Shown: positions 42,071 to 52,738 of the stretch, piece by piece
Layout: every line of letters begins with the position of its first letter
Position numbering within the stretch: the first letter of the stretch is position 1
Made by a program: the position numbers and the translations under genes
The notes under the pieces: model-generated
The model's database searches: none
The model's input: the letters and a program-made list of their open reading frames with translations, nothing else
What the model was told of the DNA's origin: nothing
NCBI GenBank assembly: GCA_965660635.1
Contig: CBFIAS010000002.1
Span: 22,485-86,484, forward strand
Origin: UBA7374 sp965660635
Lineage (GTDB): Bacteria > Verrucomicrobiota > Verrucomicrobiia > Opitutales > Coraliomargaritaceae
Direction of reading: 5' to 3'
DNA length: 64,000 nucleotides

Positions 42071-42670
42071 CTATTTCTTGAAGGAGTTTTCCTTGCCCTG
42101 GAGCAAACGGCTGATGTTGGACCGGTGCCGGACGATGATGAGCATGCAGAGCGCGCAGCCGAGGAAAAAGCGGGGGTCACCCGGCTGATAGAGCCATGCC
42201 GCGCTGATGGGCAGGCTGAGGGCGAAGAGGATGGAGGCCAGGGCGACGACGCGGCTGGCGTAGAAGATGGCCAGCCAGACAAGCAGACCGACGAGCAGGG
42301 CTCCGGGCATGATAGCGAGCAGGCCGCCCATGGTGGTGGCCACGCCCTTGCCGCCGCGGAACTTGAGGAAGAGGGAATAGCTGTGCCCGGCGAGCGCGCC
42401 AAGCAGACCGAGGATGGCCAGTTGCGGGCTGCCCCCTGCAAGAAAGAGCATGGGCCAGCCAGCAGCCAGCAGGCCCTTGAGTGCATCGAGCGCGAAAACG
42501 GTGTTGCCCCATTTGGCACCGAGCACGCGTTTGACATTCGTCGCGCCGGGATTGCCGCTCCCAGCGGAGAGAATATCCACCCCCTGCCGTCTGGCGATAA
42601 TTACGGCGAAGCTGATGGAGCCGATCAGGTACCCCGCGATGGAAACTAGGGCGATTTGAAATATGGACAT
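42071..42670 (-). CDS. plsY: Acyl-phosphate:glycerol-3-phosphate acyltransferase
   Basis: 199 residues, polytopic, with the PlsY cores GYLIGSISFAVIIARRQGVDI, GSGNPGATNVKRVLG, AGHSYSLFLKFRGGKGVATTMG and a third loop near the end. It transfers an acyl group from acyl phosphate to glycerol 3-phosphate in the inner membrane, the first step of phospholipid synthesis. It lies 78 bp upstream of hom, possibly in the same transcript. Confidence 0.95.
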   Translation of the reverse strand: MSIFQIALVSIAGYLIGSISFAVIIARRQGVDILSAGSGNPGATNVKRVLGAKWGNTVFALDALKGLLAAGWPMLFLAGGSPQLAILGLLGALAGHSYSLFLKFRGGKGVATTMGGLLAIMPGALLVGLLVWLAIFYASRVVALASILFALSLPISAAWLYQPGDPRFFLGCALCMLIIVRHRSNISRLLQGKENSFKK

Positions 42671-42689
42671 GATGCAACGCTATCGCAGT

Positions 42690-42765
42690 CACAATCGATA
42701 TCCATCTCAAAATCCAAATCCAAATCGCGTTCCAAATCGAAATCGTCTTCGAAATCGGACCGGTA
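42690..42765 (+). repeat. ATCCAAATC / ATCGAAATC low-complexity tract
   Basis: Tandem 6-9 base units (ATCCAAATCCAAATCG..., ATCGAAATCG...) filling the space between serA and plsY. The same theme occurs at 25822-25851 (inverted) and 63905-63975. Confidence 0.65.
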
Positions 42766-44352
42766 TTACAGCCGGATGACGCGGAATTTCTCGATGGCGG
42801 GATGCTCGGTGATCTTCTGGGTGGCGACCCCGGAGGGCGCGCTGTCGAGTTCGAAGACGCTGACGGCGAAGCCTTCGCCCTGGTCACGGCTGAGCGACAT
42901 GTTGGCGATGTTGACCTTGTCTTCCCCGAGGGCGATGCCGATGAATCCGACGATTCCGGGCACGTCCTTGTTCTTCAGGACAAGGAGGGTGGCGTCGGTG
43001 TTCACCTCGACTCCGTGCCCGTCGATGCTGACGATGCGGGGGATCTGGTTCTTGCCGAAGAGGGTGCCTCCAATAGTCCGGGTCTTGCCGTCCTTGCAGG
43101 TCACTTCGACTTCGATCAACTCGTTGAAATCGGCGTGGGTGCTGCTTTTCAGCTGGTCGCAGGCGATGCCGAGACGCTCGATCTTCTTGGGTGCGTTGAC
43201 GTTGTTTACGTTGTCGGAAATCTCGCGCAGATAACCGATCTGCACGGCGTTGGTCAGCGGGAGGGTGTCCATCTCGGTAATCTTCCCAAAGTAGCGGATG
43301 GTGATCTTCTCGACGCCTTCGGGGGCGAGTTGCTGGGAGAAGGTGCCGATCTTCTCGGCCAGCTGGATGTAAGGCCCGAGCTTCTCCAGCACCTTGGGAT
43401 CGACGGAGGGCATGTTGAGGGCGTTCATCACCATGCCGCCGGTGAGGGCCTCAATCATCTGTCGGGCCACATCAATGCCGACGTTTTCCTGGGCTTCCCG
43501 GGTCGAGGCACCGAGGTGCGGGGTGAGCACAAGGTTTTCAATGCCGCGCAGGGGGCTGTCTTCAGCGGGGGGCTCGTCCTCGTACACATCCAGCCCGGCG
43601 GCGGCGACCTTGCCGGAGTTGAGGGCGTCCATCAGCGCGGATTCGTCAATAATACCTCCACGGGCACAATTGAAGATGCGCACGCCATCCTTCATACGGC
43701 TGAAGGCGTCGGCGTTGAGCATGTGCCGGGTATCGGTGGTCAGGGGCATGTGCACGGTGATGTAGTCGGCGCGCTCGATGACTTCGTCCAGGCTGGCCTG
43801 GGTGACGCCCAGGCTCTTGGCCCGCGACTCGGTAAGATAGGGATCGTAGGCCAGCACGTCCATCTGGAAGGCCATGGCCCGCCTGGCCACTTCGGCCCCG
43901 ATGCGGCCCATGCCGAGGATGCCGAGCGTCTTCTGGTTCAACTCGTATCCGCCGAATTTCTTCCGGTCCCAGCCGCCCTCGCGCATCCGGGCGCAGGCCT
44001 GCACGATGGGGCGCGTGCCGGCCAGCATGTGGGTAAAAGTAAGCTCCGCCGTGGCGATGGTGTTGCCGCTGGGCGTGTTCATGACGATGACGCCGTGCTC
44101 GGTGGCCGCCTCGATGTCGATGTTATCCACGCCCACTCCGGCGCGGCCAACGACCTTGAGTTTAGGAGCCGCGGCGATGACCTCGGCGTTGATCTTGGTG
44201 TCGGAGCGTACGGCGATGGCATCCACGTCCTTGACCAGTTCAAGGATCTGTTCCGGCGAGGATCCATAGGCCTCGACGACTTCGAAGCCCTCGCGGTCCT
44301 TGAACAAATCGACACCAATGGGAGAAATGCGGTCGGCTACCAGTATTTTCAT
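42766..44352 (-). CDS. serA: D-3-phosphoglycerate dehydrogenase
   Basis: 528 residues, the long type with four domains. The substrate/NAD part has VVGRAGVGVDNIDIEAA, LGILGMGRIGAEVARRA and the catalytic NCARGGIIDE, then E-H pair (PHLGASTREAQ). An intervening ASB domain (about 320-450) and a C-terminal ACT domain (LLVLKNKDVPGIVGFIG) follow. It oxidises 3-phosphoglycerate to start serine synthesis. It shares a 150-bp divergent region with efp. Confidence 0.97.
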   Translation of the reverse strand: MKILVADRISPIGVDLFKDREGFEVVEAYGSSPEQILELVKDVDAIAVRSDTKINAEVIAAAPKLKVVGRAGVGVDNIDIEAATEHGVIVMNTPSGNTIATAELTFTHMLAGTRPIVQACARMREGGWDRKKFGGYELNQKTLGILGMGRIGAEVARRAMAFQMDVLAYDPYLTESRAKSLGVTQASLDEVIERADYITVHMPLTTDTRHMLNADAFSRMKDGVRIFNCARGGIIDESALMDALNSGKVAAAGLDVYEDEPPAEDSPLRGIENLVLTPHLGASTREAQENVGIDVARQMIEALTGGMVMNALNMPSVDPKVLEKLGPYIQLAEKIGTFSQQLAPEGVEKITIRYFGKITEMDTLPLTNAVQIGYLREISDNVNNVNAPKKIERLGIACDQLKSSTHADFNELIEVEVTCKDGKTRTIGGTLFGKNQIPRIVSIDGHGVEVNTDATLLVLKNKDVPGIVGFIGIALGEDKVNIANMSLSRDQGEGFAVSVFELDSAPSGVATQKITEHPAIEKFRVIRL

Positions 44353-44443
44353 AACAAAGGCCGCGAGTAAATTTGCCCTTTCCCGAATTGCAACGAAAAG
44401 CCGACTTAAAGGAGGAATTCAGGGCTGGCCCGGAGTCCGGCGC

Positions 44444-44473
44444 TTGACAGCCCCGGCGGTCCCCAGCTAAGCA
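44444..44473 (+). promoter_or_regulatory. Putative efp promoter
   Basis: A perfect -35 TTGACA (44444-44449) with a TAAGCA box 18 bp later; the -10 match is weak. Position 30-60 bp upstream of the efp ATG fits. Confidence 0.4.
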
Positions 44474-44502
44474 AGCATTTTAACTTCAACTTTTCAGACC
44501 CC

Positions 44503-45060
44503 ATGGCATCTCCTACAGAAGTCCGCAAAGGCAAGGTACTCGACTATCAAGGCGCTCCGCACCTCGTGCTGGACGTGCAGCACCGCACGCAGGGCCGCCA
44601 GGCCGGCTTCATGCAGGTGACCATGCGCAACCTCAACACCGGCTCCTCGACGAACACGAAGATCCGCACGACGGACAGCGTGGACATCCTGCACACCGAG
44701 ACGATCAAGCTGGAGTTCAGCTACGTTGACGGAGACGGCTACCACTTCATGGATCCGGAGAGCTTCGACGACATCATCCTGGAAGAATCCCTGGTCGAAG
44801 ACGCCAAGGACTTCCTGGTTGAGAACCAGATCTACAATATTCTCCACGTCGACGACAAGCCGGTACAGATCGACCTGCCCGCCTCGATCGAGATGAAGGT
44901 TGTGGAATCGCCCGAAGGAGTGAAAGGCGACACCGCCTCCAACGTCCAGAAGCCGGCCAAGCTGGAGACGGGGCTAACCATCCAGGTGCCGCTCTTCATC
45001 AAGGAAGGCGAGACGATAAAGGTCAACACGACCGACCGCACCTACCAGGGGCGTGCCTGA
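44503..45060 (+). CDS. efp: Translation elongation factor P
   Basis: 185 residues with the three EF-P domains: N-terminal KOW-like (EVRKGKVLDYQGAPHLVLDVQHRTQGRQAGFMQV), OB I (TDSVDILHTETIKLEFSYVDGDGYHFMD) and OB II ending LTIQVPLFIKEGETIKVNTTDRTYQGR. It relieves ribosome stalling at proline runs. The tip residue aligned to the modified Lys34 of E. coli is Arg32 (QGRQ), the residue that EarP rhamnosylates in some bacteria. No earP or epm gene is present nearby. Confidence 0.95.
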   Translation: MASPTEVRKGKVLDYQGAPHLVLDVQHRTQGRQAGFMQVTMRNLNTGSSTNTKIRTTDSVDILHTETIKLEFSYVDGDGYHFMDPESFDDIILEESLVEDAKDFLVENQIYNILHVDDKPVQIDLPASIEMKVVESPEGVKGDTASNVQKPAKLETGLTIQVPLFIKEGETIKVNTTDRTYQGRA

Positions 45061-45091
45061 TAGTTTGCTTGAGTTTCTGCGGTGCGGTACG

Positions 45092-46426
<1,335 letters not shown>

Positions 46427-46651
46427 GAACTTGGAATATGTGCAAACAGCCTGATTTAAAGGCGTAAACCTTTACTTACTAGTCGATTGCGGAACACCTT
46501 GTCGAGCACAAAAGTCATCGGCAATGGGATGAAATAGAGATTTTACCAAATCCCCTCCCCTTCCTCACCAGATCGTAAGAAAACGCCTCTTGTTCCCCGC
46601 CCCGGGGGCAGAAAGCTTGACGCCCCCGCCACAGCACCTTGCCTGTGCCAC

Positions 46652-48430
46652 ATGCAGGTATGTTTCAACCCGGCTTTGGCCATCGACCGCGCATTGCGCG
46701 AAGTCGCCGCGCAACTTGAGTCCATTGGCGAAGGCTTCGATCCCGGAGTGCGCCCGGCAGACCCCCGCTTCGGTGATCTTCAGGCCAACGGCATCCTCGG
46801 CTTCGCCAAACGCAGGCAAGCCAACCCGCGGGAACTGGGCGAGGCCCTGCTCAAAGCCGTCGAATCCTCCGGCCGCCTCGACCCGGAACTCGTCGAGATG
46901 ACCCTCTCCGGCCCCGGTTTCCTCAATTTCCGGTTCTCCGCTGAATACCTATGGCAGTGGCTCCAGCAGCACGCCGGGAAGGAAGACTTCCGGGGTGGAG
47001 CCAGGAGCCTGCGGGAAGGTCGCCGGGTGGTCATCGACTATCCCAGCGCGAACACCGCCAAGCAGGCTCACATCGGGCACCTCCGGCCGATGGTCATCGG
47101 CGAGGCCATCGCCCGCCTGCTCGATTTCTGCGGGGCCGAGACCGTCCGCGACAACCACATCGGCGACTGGGGAACCAATTTCGGCACCCTGATCATGAAG
47201 ATCAAGCGCGACGGGATCGATCTCGGCCAGATCGGAGACCATCCGCTGGCCGCCCTTGACCAACTCTACAAGGACGGCAGCGCCCTCGAGCAGGAGCAGC
47301 CCGAACTGCGTGAGCAGTCCAGGCAGGAACTGGTCCTGCTGCAAAATGGAGACCCGCGAAACACCGCGCTATGGCAACAGATCGTTGATATCTCGACGGG
47401 GGCCTTCGAGGCTCTGTTCGACCAACTCGGAGTGCGCATTGACCACACCCTTGGTGAATCTTTCTACCGGGACAAGGTAGACCGCGTCTACCGCGAACTA
47501 ACAGAGACCGGCCTGGCCGAGGAGAGCGAAGGCGCCCTCGTCGTCTGGCACGACGAGGTGAAGAAATTCTCCCGCCACAACGAGCGCCCCTACCCCTTCA
47601 ACATCCGCAAGAAGGACGGCGCCTCAAACTACGCCTCTACCGACCTCGCCACCATCCTCTACCGCGTCGAGCATTTTGAGGCAGGCGAGGTCGTCTACCT
47701 GACCGACGCCCGGCAGCAGGACCATTTCGAGCAGCTTTTCCTCACCACGCGGAAATGGTTCGAGGCGATGGGATACCCTGTCCCCCGGATGAACCACGTC
47801 TGGTGGGGCACTATCCTCGGACCGGACAAGAAGCCGTTCAAGACCAAGTCCGGTGAAACAATCAAACTGCAGGCCCTGATCGACGAGGCCTGCCAGCGTG
47901 CCCTCACCGTGGTGACTGACAAAAACCCCTCGCTCCCCGAAGAAGAGCGTACACACATTGCCCGGGCCGTCGGCATCGGTGCGTTGAAATACGCCGACCT
48001 CGCCTCCAACCGCACGCAGGACTACGTGTTCGACTGGGACCGCATGCTCAGCTTCGAGGGCAACACCGCACCCTACCTGCTCTACGCCGTGGCCCGGATC
48101 AACAGCATCTTCCGCAAGGCCGGCCTCGAACCCGGCGCTCCCATCGACGGTGCCAGCCCGCTCCAGACCGATGCCGAGCAAGCCCTCGCAAGAAAGTTAA
48201 TGGGATTGCCCAACGCCCTGGAACTCACCCTCAACGACCTGCGCCCCCACTTCCTCTGCACATACCTCCATGAACTCGCCGGAGCCTACAGCGGCTTCTA
48301 CAACGCCGACAAGGTGATGGTCGAAGAAGCCGACATTCGCGCCCGGCGCCTGCTCCTCTGCGCGCGCACCCGCAGCGTCCTCGTCACCGGCCTGCAGTTG
48401 CTCGGCATCGAACCACTTGAACGGATGTAG
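46652..48430 (+). CDS. argS: Arginyl-tRNA synthetase
   Basis: 592 residues. The N-terminal Arg-tRNA-synthetase additional domain (1-~105) is followed by the class I core with HIGH-like KQAHIGHLR, then GDWGTNFGTL, the catalytic YVTDARQQDHFEQLF variant, and the C-terminal DALR anticodon-binding domain (LHELAGAYSGFYNADKVM). It charges tRNA-Arg. The ATG at 46652 gives the normal length. Convergent with speA. Confidence 0.96.
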   Translation: MQVCFNPALAIDRALREVAAQLESIGEGFDPGVRPADPRFGDLQANGILGFAKRRQANPRELGEALLKAVESSGRLDPELVEMTLSGPGFLNFRFSAEYLWQWLQQHAGKEDFRGGARSLREGRRVVIDYPSANTAKQAHIGHLRPMVIGEAIARLLDFCGAETVRDNHIGDWGTNFGTLIMKIKRDGIDLGQIGDHPLAALDQLYKDGSALEQEQPELREQSRQELVLLQNGDPRNTALWQQIVDISTGAFEALFDQLGVRIDHTLGESFYRDKVDRVYRELTETGLAEESEGALVVWHDEVKKFSRHNERPYPFNIRKKDGASNYASTDLATILYRVEHFEAGEVVYLTDARQQDHFEQLFLTTRKWFEAMGYPVPRMNHVWWGTILGPDKKPFKTKSGETIKLQALIDEACQRALTVVTDKNPSLPEEERTHIARAVGIGALKYADLASNRTQDYVFDWDRMLSFEGNTAPYLLYAVARINSIFRKAGLEPGAPIDGASPLQTDAEQALARKLMGLPNALELTLNDLRPHFLCTYLHELAGAYSGFYNADKVMVEEADIRARRLLLCARTRSVLVTGLQLLGIEPLERM

Positions 48431-48542
48431 CCAAGCAGCGGCCTGCATCAAACCGGCGCGGTTGCCCTCATGAGAAAAGGTATTCTCTTTGACTCCCCGC
48501 GCACAGGAGTTCCCTGCACTGTGTCCGGATTTCCACTGGAGG

Positions 48543-50447
48543 TCAGCGCGCCAGATAGGTGTGCCCCTTGAGCAAACCGGCGTATTCCTCGAGCATGCGG
48601 GTGCCTTCACGGGGCTTGATCCGGTCTGACTTTGTGGCCTCATCGACCTGCTTTTTCATCATGCGGGTCAGCACCTTGCCGTCGTATTGGGTGAAGCCGA
48701 GTACATCGTCGATACTGAAGCCACGGATGCTGTCCTCGATATAGAAGCCGTCCTCTTCGTCGTCTTCGAGGAAGACGTGCACCTCGTTGACCCGCCCGAA
48801 GAGGTTGTGCAGGTCGCCCATGATGTCCTGGTAGGCACCCACGAGGAAGAAGCCGAGGTAGTAGGACTTGCCGTTCAACTCGTGCAGGCGCAGGGTTTGG
48901 CGCACGTCCTCCACATCAGTGAAGGCCGATACCTTGCCCTCGCTGTCGCAAGTGATGTCGACCAGGGTGGCATCGACGGAGGGGTACTCGCCCAGCCGTT
49001 GCAGTGGCACAACGGGAAAGAGCTGGCCACAGGCCCAGTGGTCGATGAGCGACTGGAAGACGGAGAAATTGCAGACGTATTGCTCTGCCATGTCGCGGGG
49101 GAGCGATTCGAGTTCTTCCGGGGTGTAGCGGGCTGTCTTGCCACTCTCCGAAAGCTCCCGGCAAATCTGCCAGTAGAGGGCGTCGGCTGCGGCCTTTTGC
49201 TTGAGGTCGAGGTAGCCGAGGTTGAAGAGATTGTCTGCCTCTTCCTTCTTCTGCTGGGCGTCGTGGAAACGCTCCAGGGGGACTGAGTCGTGCTCGTTCA
49301 GGAGGATGGCTTCAAAATCCCGCAAGACCGGACCGCGCCGGTCCTTGCCCCCCAGCTTCGGTGCGATCGAAGTCTTGGAGATGCGGTCGCAGACTTCCGT
49401 GACCAGGATGGAATGAGGGGCCACCACGGCCCGCCCGCTTTCCGAGACGATGTCCGGCACGGGAACGGAGGCTTCCCCGCAGACGTTCTTGATATTGTAA
49501 ACGATGTCCCGCGCATACTCGCGCAAGGTGTAGTTCATCGAACTTTCGTAGTTGCTGCGGGAACCGTCGTAATCGATGCCCAGTCCGCCCCCGACATCAA
49601 GCAATTGCACCGGGAAGCCCAGCTTGTGCAATTCGCAGTAGTAGCGGGTAGCTTCCACAGTGGCCCGCTTGATCGTCTGGATGTTGGGCACCTGGGAGCC
49701 GATATGAAAATGGATCAGGCGGAGGGTATTTCCGAGCTTGGCTCGCTTCAGGCGCTTGGCCGCGTCCAATATCTCCGGGCTGGTCAGGCCGAACTTGGCG
49801 TCCTCTCCGGAAGAGCTGGCCCATTTGCCCTCTCCCGCAGTGCCTAGTTTGATGCGGATGCCAATAAGCGGCTCGACGCCCATCTCCTTGCTCAACCGGA
49901 TGATGCGGGGCACTTCGCTCAGTTGCTCGACCACAAGGTAAATCTCCTTGCCGAGACGCCGCCCACAAAGGGCCAGACGGATGAATTCATCGTCCTTGTA
50001 GCCGTTGCAGATGACCAGTGCCCGGTTGTCCTTGTGCATCGCCAAGGCGATCATCAATTCAGGCTTGCTGCCACATTCCAGCCCATAGTGGAAGGGCTTG
50101 CCCGCATCCTGGATCTCCTCCACCACCTCGCGCAACTGGTTGACCTTGATCGGAAACACGCCCCGGTAGCGGCCTCCGTACCCCTCTTCTTCAATGACTC
50201 TGTTGAACTGCTCGTTCAACTCGACCACACGGGTTCGCAACAAGTCCTGAATGCGGATGGTCAGGGGCAATTCGTAGCCCTTGCTGATGGCCTCGCGAAC
50301 GATGTCGTGGATGCGAATGGCCCGCGCGTCGCGCAGGGGATGCACCAGAAGGAAACCTTCGGCATCCACCGTGAAGTGCCCTTGGCCCCACCGCTTCAAT
50401 CCGTAGTAGTCTTCCGCACTGGCGGTCTTCCAGTTTCGGGCATTCAT
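48543..50447 (-). CDS. speA: Biosynthetic arginine decarboxylase
   Basis: 634 residues of the long PLP fold-III enzyme. Features are YRGVFPIKVNQLREVVEEI with the PLP lysine, HFHIGSQVPNIQTIKRA, LDVGGGLGIDYDGS and the C-terminal catalytic half with SVFQSLIDHWACGQLFPVVPL. It makes agmatine from arginine for polyamine synthesis. It lies 87 bp behind gcvH on the same strand and converges with argS. Confidence 0.96.
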   Translation of the reverse strand: MNARNWKTASAEDYYGLKRWGQGHFTVDAEGFLLVHPLRDARAIRIHDIVREAISKGYELPLTIRIQDLLRTRVVELNEQFNRVIEEEGYGGRYRGVFPIKVNQLREVVEEIQDAGKPFHYGLECGSKPELMIALAMHKDNRALVICNGYKDDEFIRLALCGRRLGKEIYLVVEQLSEVPRIIRLSKEMGVEPLIGIRIKLGTAGEGKWASSSGEDAKFGLTSPEILDAAKRLKRAKLGNTLRLIHFHIGSQVPNIQTIKRATVEATRYYCELHKLGFPVQLLDVGGGLGIDYDGSRSNYESSMNYTLREYARDIVYNIKNVCGEASVPVPDIVSESGRAVVAPHSILVTEVCDRISKTSIAPKLGGKDRRGPVLRDFEAILLNEHDSVPLERFHDAQQKKEEADNLFNLGYLDLKQKAAADALYWQICRELSESGKTARYTPEELESLPRDMAEQYVCNFSVFQSLIDHWACGQLFPVVPLQRLGEYPSVDATLVDITCDSEGKVSAFTDVEDVRQTLRLHELNGKSYYLGFFLVGAYQDIMGDLHNLFGRVNEVHVFLEDDEEDGFYIEDSIRGFSIDDVLGFTQYDGKVLTRMMKKQVDEATKSDRIKPREGTRMLEEYAGLLKGHTYLAR

Positions 50448-50534
50448 CGCGGCAATCGTCTCGGTTCGGAAGAAAGCTCCTACTAGTCAGGAAAACATGT
50501 CGTGCAGGAACCAGCGCAAGGGAGTTCCGCCCGT

Positions 50535-50915
50535 CTAGATCAGTTCGGCGTAGGCCGTTGGCGACAACAGGCCCTCCAGCCCGGACGCGTCTTCCAGACG
50601 GATCCGCAGCAGCCAGCCCCCGGAAAATGCCTCTTGGTTGACCAAGGCCGGATCCGCGTCGACCGCGTCGTTGATCTCCACAACTTCACCGGGAACCGGC
50701 ATGAACAAATCGGAAGCGGCCTTGACGGACTCAACCACCCCGAAGGTCTCCCCCTTGGAGAAAGCAGATCCAACTTCGGGAAACTCGACAAAAGTTATGT
50801 CACCAAGACTCTGCTGGGCATAGTCGGTGATCCCGACCGTGGCAGTGCCGTCACCATTTGGACGCAGCCATTCGTGGTCTTCCGTGTAGAGACAATCCTC
50901 AGGTAGTTGGCTCAT
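50535..50915 (-). CDS. gcvH: Glycine cleavage system H protein
   Basis: 126 residues, the normal size. The lipoyl-lysine is K65 in GVVESVKAASDLF; N-terminus YTEDHEWLRP and GITDYAQQSLGDITFVEFPEVG are typical. It shuttles the aminomethyl group between P, T and L proteins. None of gcvP/gcvT is in the window. The gene lies 29 bp after the PEGA lipoprotein and before speA; whether they form one transcript is unclear. Confidence 0.96.
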   Translation of the reverse strand: MSQLPEDCLYTEDHEWLRPNGDGTATVGITDYAQQSLGDITFVEFPEVGSAFSKGETFGVVESVKAASDLFMPVPGEVVEINDAVDADPALVNQEAFSGGWLLRIRLEDASGLEGLLSPTAYAELI

Positions 50916-50944
50916 GGCAGAGTCGGAGCAGGCGGCAGGGCCAC

Positions 50945-51460
50945 TCAGTATCCGGACTTGGACTCAAAGAAATCCAGAATCTGTTCGATCGTCTGCTTGT
51001 GCTCGGCCGGGGTGATCTCGCCCGCCTCCAGCCTGCGGTCTGCCTCAAGGGCATGCTTGGCCATGCGGTCAAACGGGTCGCTGCCAATCGATCCGGGCAC
51101 CAGCTCACTCTTCAATTCCTCCTTCATCTCTCCGGGCTCCAGATCAACATAGTAGCCGAGGTCGCGGGAAAGGCCGAATTTAATGAAGTTCTCGCTTCTC
51201 GAGTTCGGCACAGGAGTGAAATACTTCACCGCGGTGTTGTAGCCCTCTTTCTCGAGGCGTACTTCGTGGACAATCTTGCGGGGCAGCTTGAGCGCCAGGG
51301 GCGTGGTGCCAACGGACTCGCCATCAATAAATACATCGGCCCCGGAGGGAAGTGACATGACAACTACCTCCTGAGGTACCCCCTCGCGGAAATAAACGCA
51401 ACCGGAAGAAAAAAACAGTGAGGCTAGAACAAAGAGAAATGAGTAGAGGCGAATTTTCAT
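50945..51460 (-). CDS. PEGA-domain lipoprotein
   Basis: 171 residues. A signal peptide MKIRLYSFLFVLASLFFSSG is followed by a lipobox cysteine (SSGC), so anchored in a membrane facing the periplasm. Residues ~30-75 are a PEGA domain (VVVMSLPSGADVFIDGESVGTTPLALKL), a beta fold found in surface-layer and sensory proteins. The C-terminal half is helical and acidic (FDRMAKHALEADRRLEAGEITPAEHKQTIEQILDFFES), a SHOCT-like end. Function unknown. It is followed closely by gcvH. Confidence 0.82.
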   Translation of the reverse strand: MKIRLYSFLFVLASLFFSSGCVYFREGVPQEVVVMSLPSGADVFIDGESVGTTPLALKLPRKIVHEVRLEKEGYNTAVKYFTPVPNSRSENFIKFGLSRDLGYYVDLEPGEMKEELKSELVPGSIGSDPFDRMAKHALEADRRLEAGEITPAEHKQTIEQILDFFESKSGY

Positions 51461-51669
51461 CTAAAATTTAACAAAATATATGTGATCAGCAAAAGATCCT
51501 AAACGGGAACGGTCAAGACTTTAGCTTAAAATAGGCAAAAGTATTAGGTTATCCGTGCCGCAGGATTCGTAATTTGCTTGAAGAACAGTACTATTCCACA
51601 CAAGTAACGAGATGTGTCACGCGAAAGTTGAGCAGGCAACCCTGCGCCCGGAGGCCTGGCACCCAACAA

Positions 51670-52728
51670 ATGATAACCGCATTCATCTTCGCTGTCGCTT
51701 TCACAATAGGCGTTTCCGCACTCTGCTCACTGCTCGAGGCGATGATCCTCAGCACCACCACTGCCGAGATCGAGGCACTGAAAAAGGCCCATCCTGCCCG
51801 TGGCGAACGCCTCGAATACTACAAGAACCGGCTGGAAGAGACCTCCTCTGCCATCCTCGGCCTGAACACCATTGCCAATACTCTCGGTGCTACCATGGTC
51901 GGCGGGCTCGCCGTGAAGATCTGGGCCGAAAACGGAAATGTCCTCTTCCACGTCTCCCTCTCCATGGCCGCGGCCATTCTGATTTTCTCCGAGATTATTC
52001 CAAAAAACGTCGGCGTGCTCTACCGGCCCCGCCTGCAACCGGCCCTTGTTGTCCCCCTGTCCTGGATTTGCCGGATCATGACCCCCGTCTCGCGGCTCGT
52101 CGGAATCATCGTGCGCTTCCTCCTTCGCCCGGCCCGTGCACAGGCAGCCGACAGCGACGCAGAGATCATGTTGCTGGCCGAGAAAAGTGCGAACGAGGGC
52201 AATCTCACCTCGAACGAACGCAAGGTAATCCACAACGCGCTACAACTGGACGAGGTCCTAGTCGAGGCCATCATGACCCCCAGAAGCGTCGTTTACCTGC
52301 TGGACGGCAGCCAGACCATCGGCTCCCTCTTCGAGGAGCAAAAGCACATTCCCTTTGGGCGGATCCCCGTCTACCATGAGAATAACGACAACATCACCGG
52401 CATTGTCCGCAGGCGCGACATCCTCACCGCCAAAGCAGAAAACGAGGATCACCGCCCTGTTTCCGAATTCGCTCTAGACCCCCTCTACATCCCTGAAAGC
52501 GCCACCGCTGACAACGCCCTGCAGACTTTCCTCAAGGCACACCAGCAACTCGCCGTGGTGGTCGACGAGTTCGGCTCCATGTCCGGAGTCGTCACAATGG
52601 AGGACGTCATCGAGTACATCATCGGGCAAGAGATCTACGAGGAAGACGACCCGGCAGTGGACATGCGGGAACTGGCCCGCAAGCGCCAGTACGCCGAGAA
52701 ACGAAAAAACCGCCGCAAGGCTGAGTAG
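51670..52728 (+). CDS. CNNM/CorB-type transporter with DUF21 and CBS pair
   Basis: 352 residues from ATG 51670 (MITAFIFAVAFTIGVSALCSLLEAMIL). Residues ~1-160 form the DUF21/CNNM membrane domain with the SLLEAMILS-type motif. Two CBS repeats follow (~190-320; VLVEAIMTPRSVVYLLDGSQTI, LAVVVDEFGSMSGVVTMEDVIEYIIG). The protein ends in a basic tail and lacks the CorC_HlyC C-terminal domain often present. Relatives export or sense Mg2+. The frame upstream to 51574 is not supported by family length. Confidence 0.9.
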   Translation: MITAFIFAVAFTIGVSALCSLLEAMILSTTTAEIEALKKAHPARGERLEYYKNRLEETSSAILGLNTIANTLGATMVGGLAVKIWAENGNVLFHVSLSMAAAILIFSEIIPKNVGVLYRPRLQPALVVPLSWICRIMTPVSRLVGIIVRFLLRPARAQAADSDAEIMLLAEKSANEGNLTSNERKVIHNALQLDEVLVEAIMTPRSVVYLLDGSQTIGSLFEEQKHIPFGRIPVYHENNDNITGIVRRRDILTAKAENEDHRPVSEFALDPLYIPESATADNALQTFLKAHQQLAVVVDEFGSMSGVVTMEDVIEYIIGQEIYEEDDPAVDMRELARKRQYAEKRKNRRKAE

Positions 52729-52738
52729 TTGAGACCTC

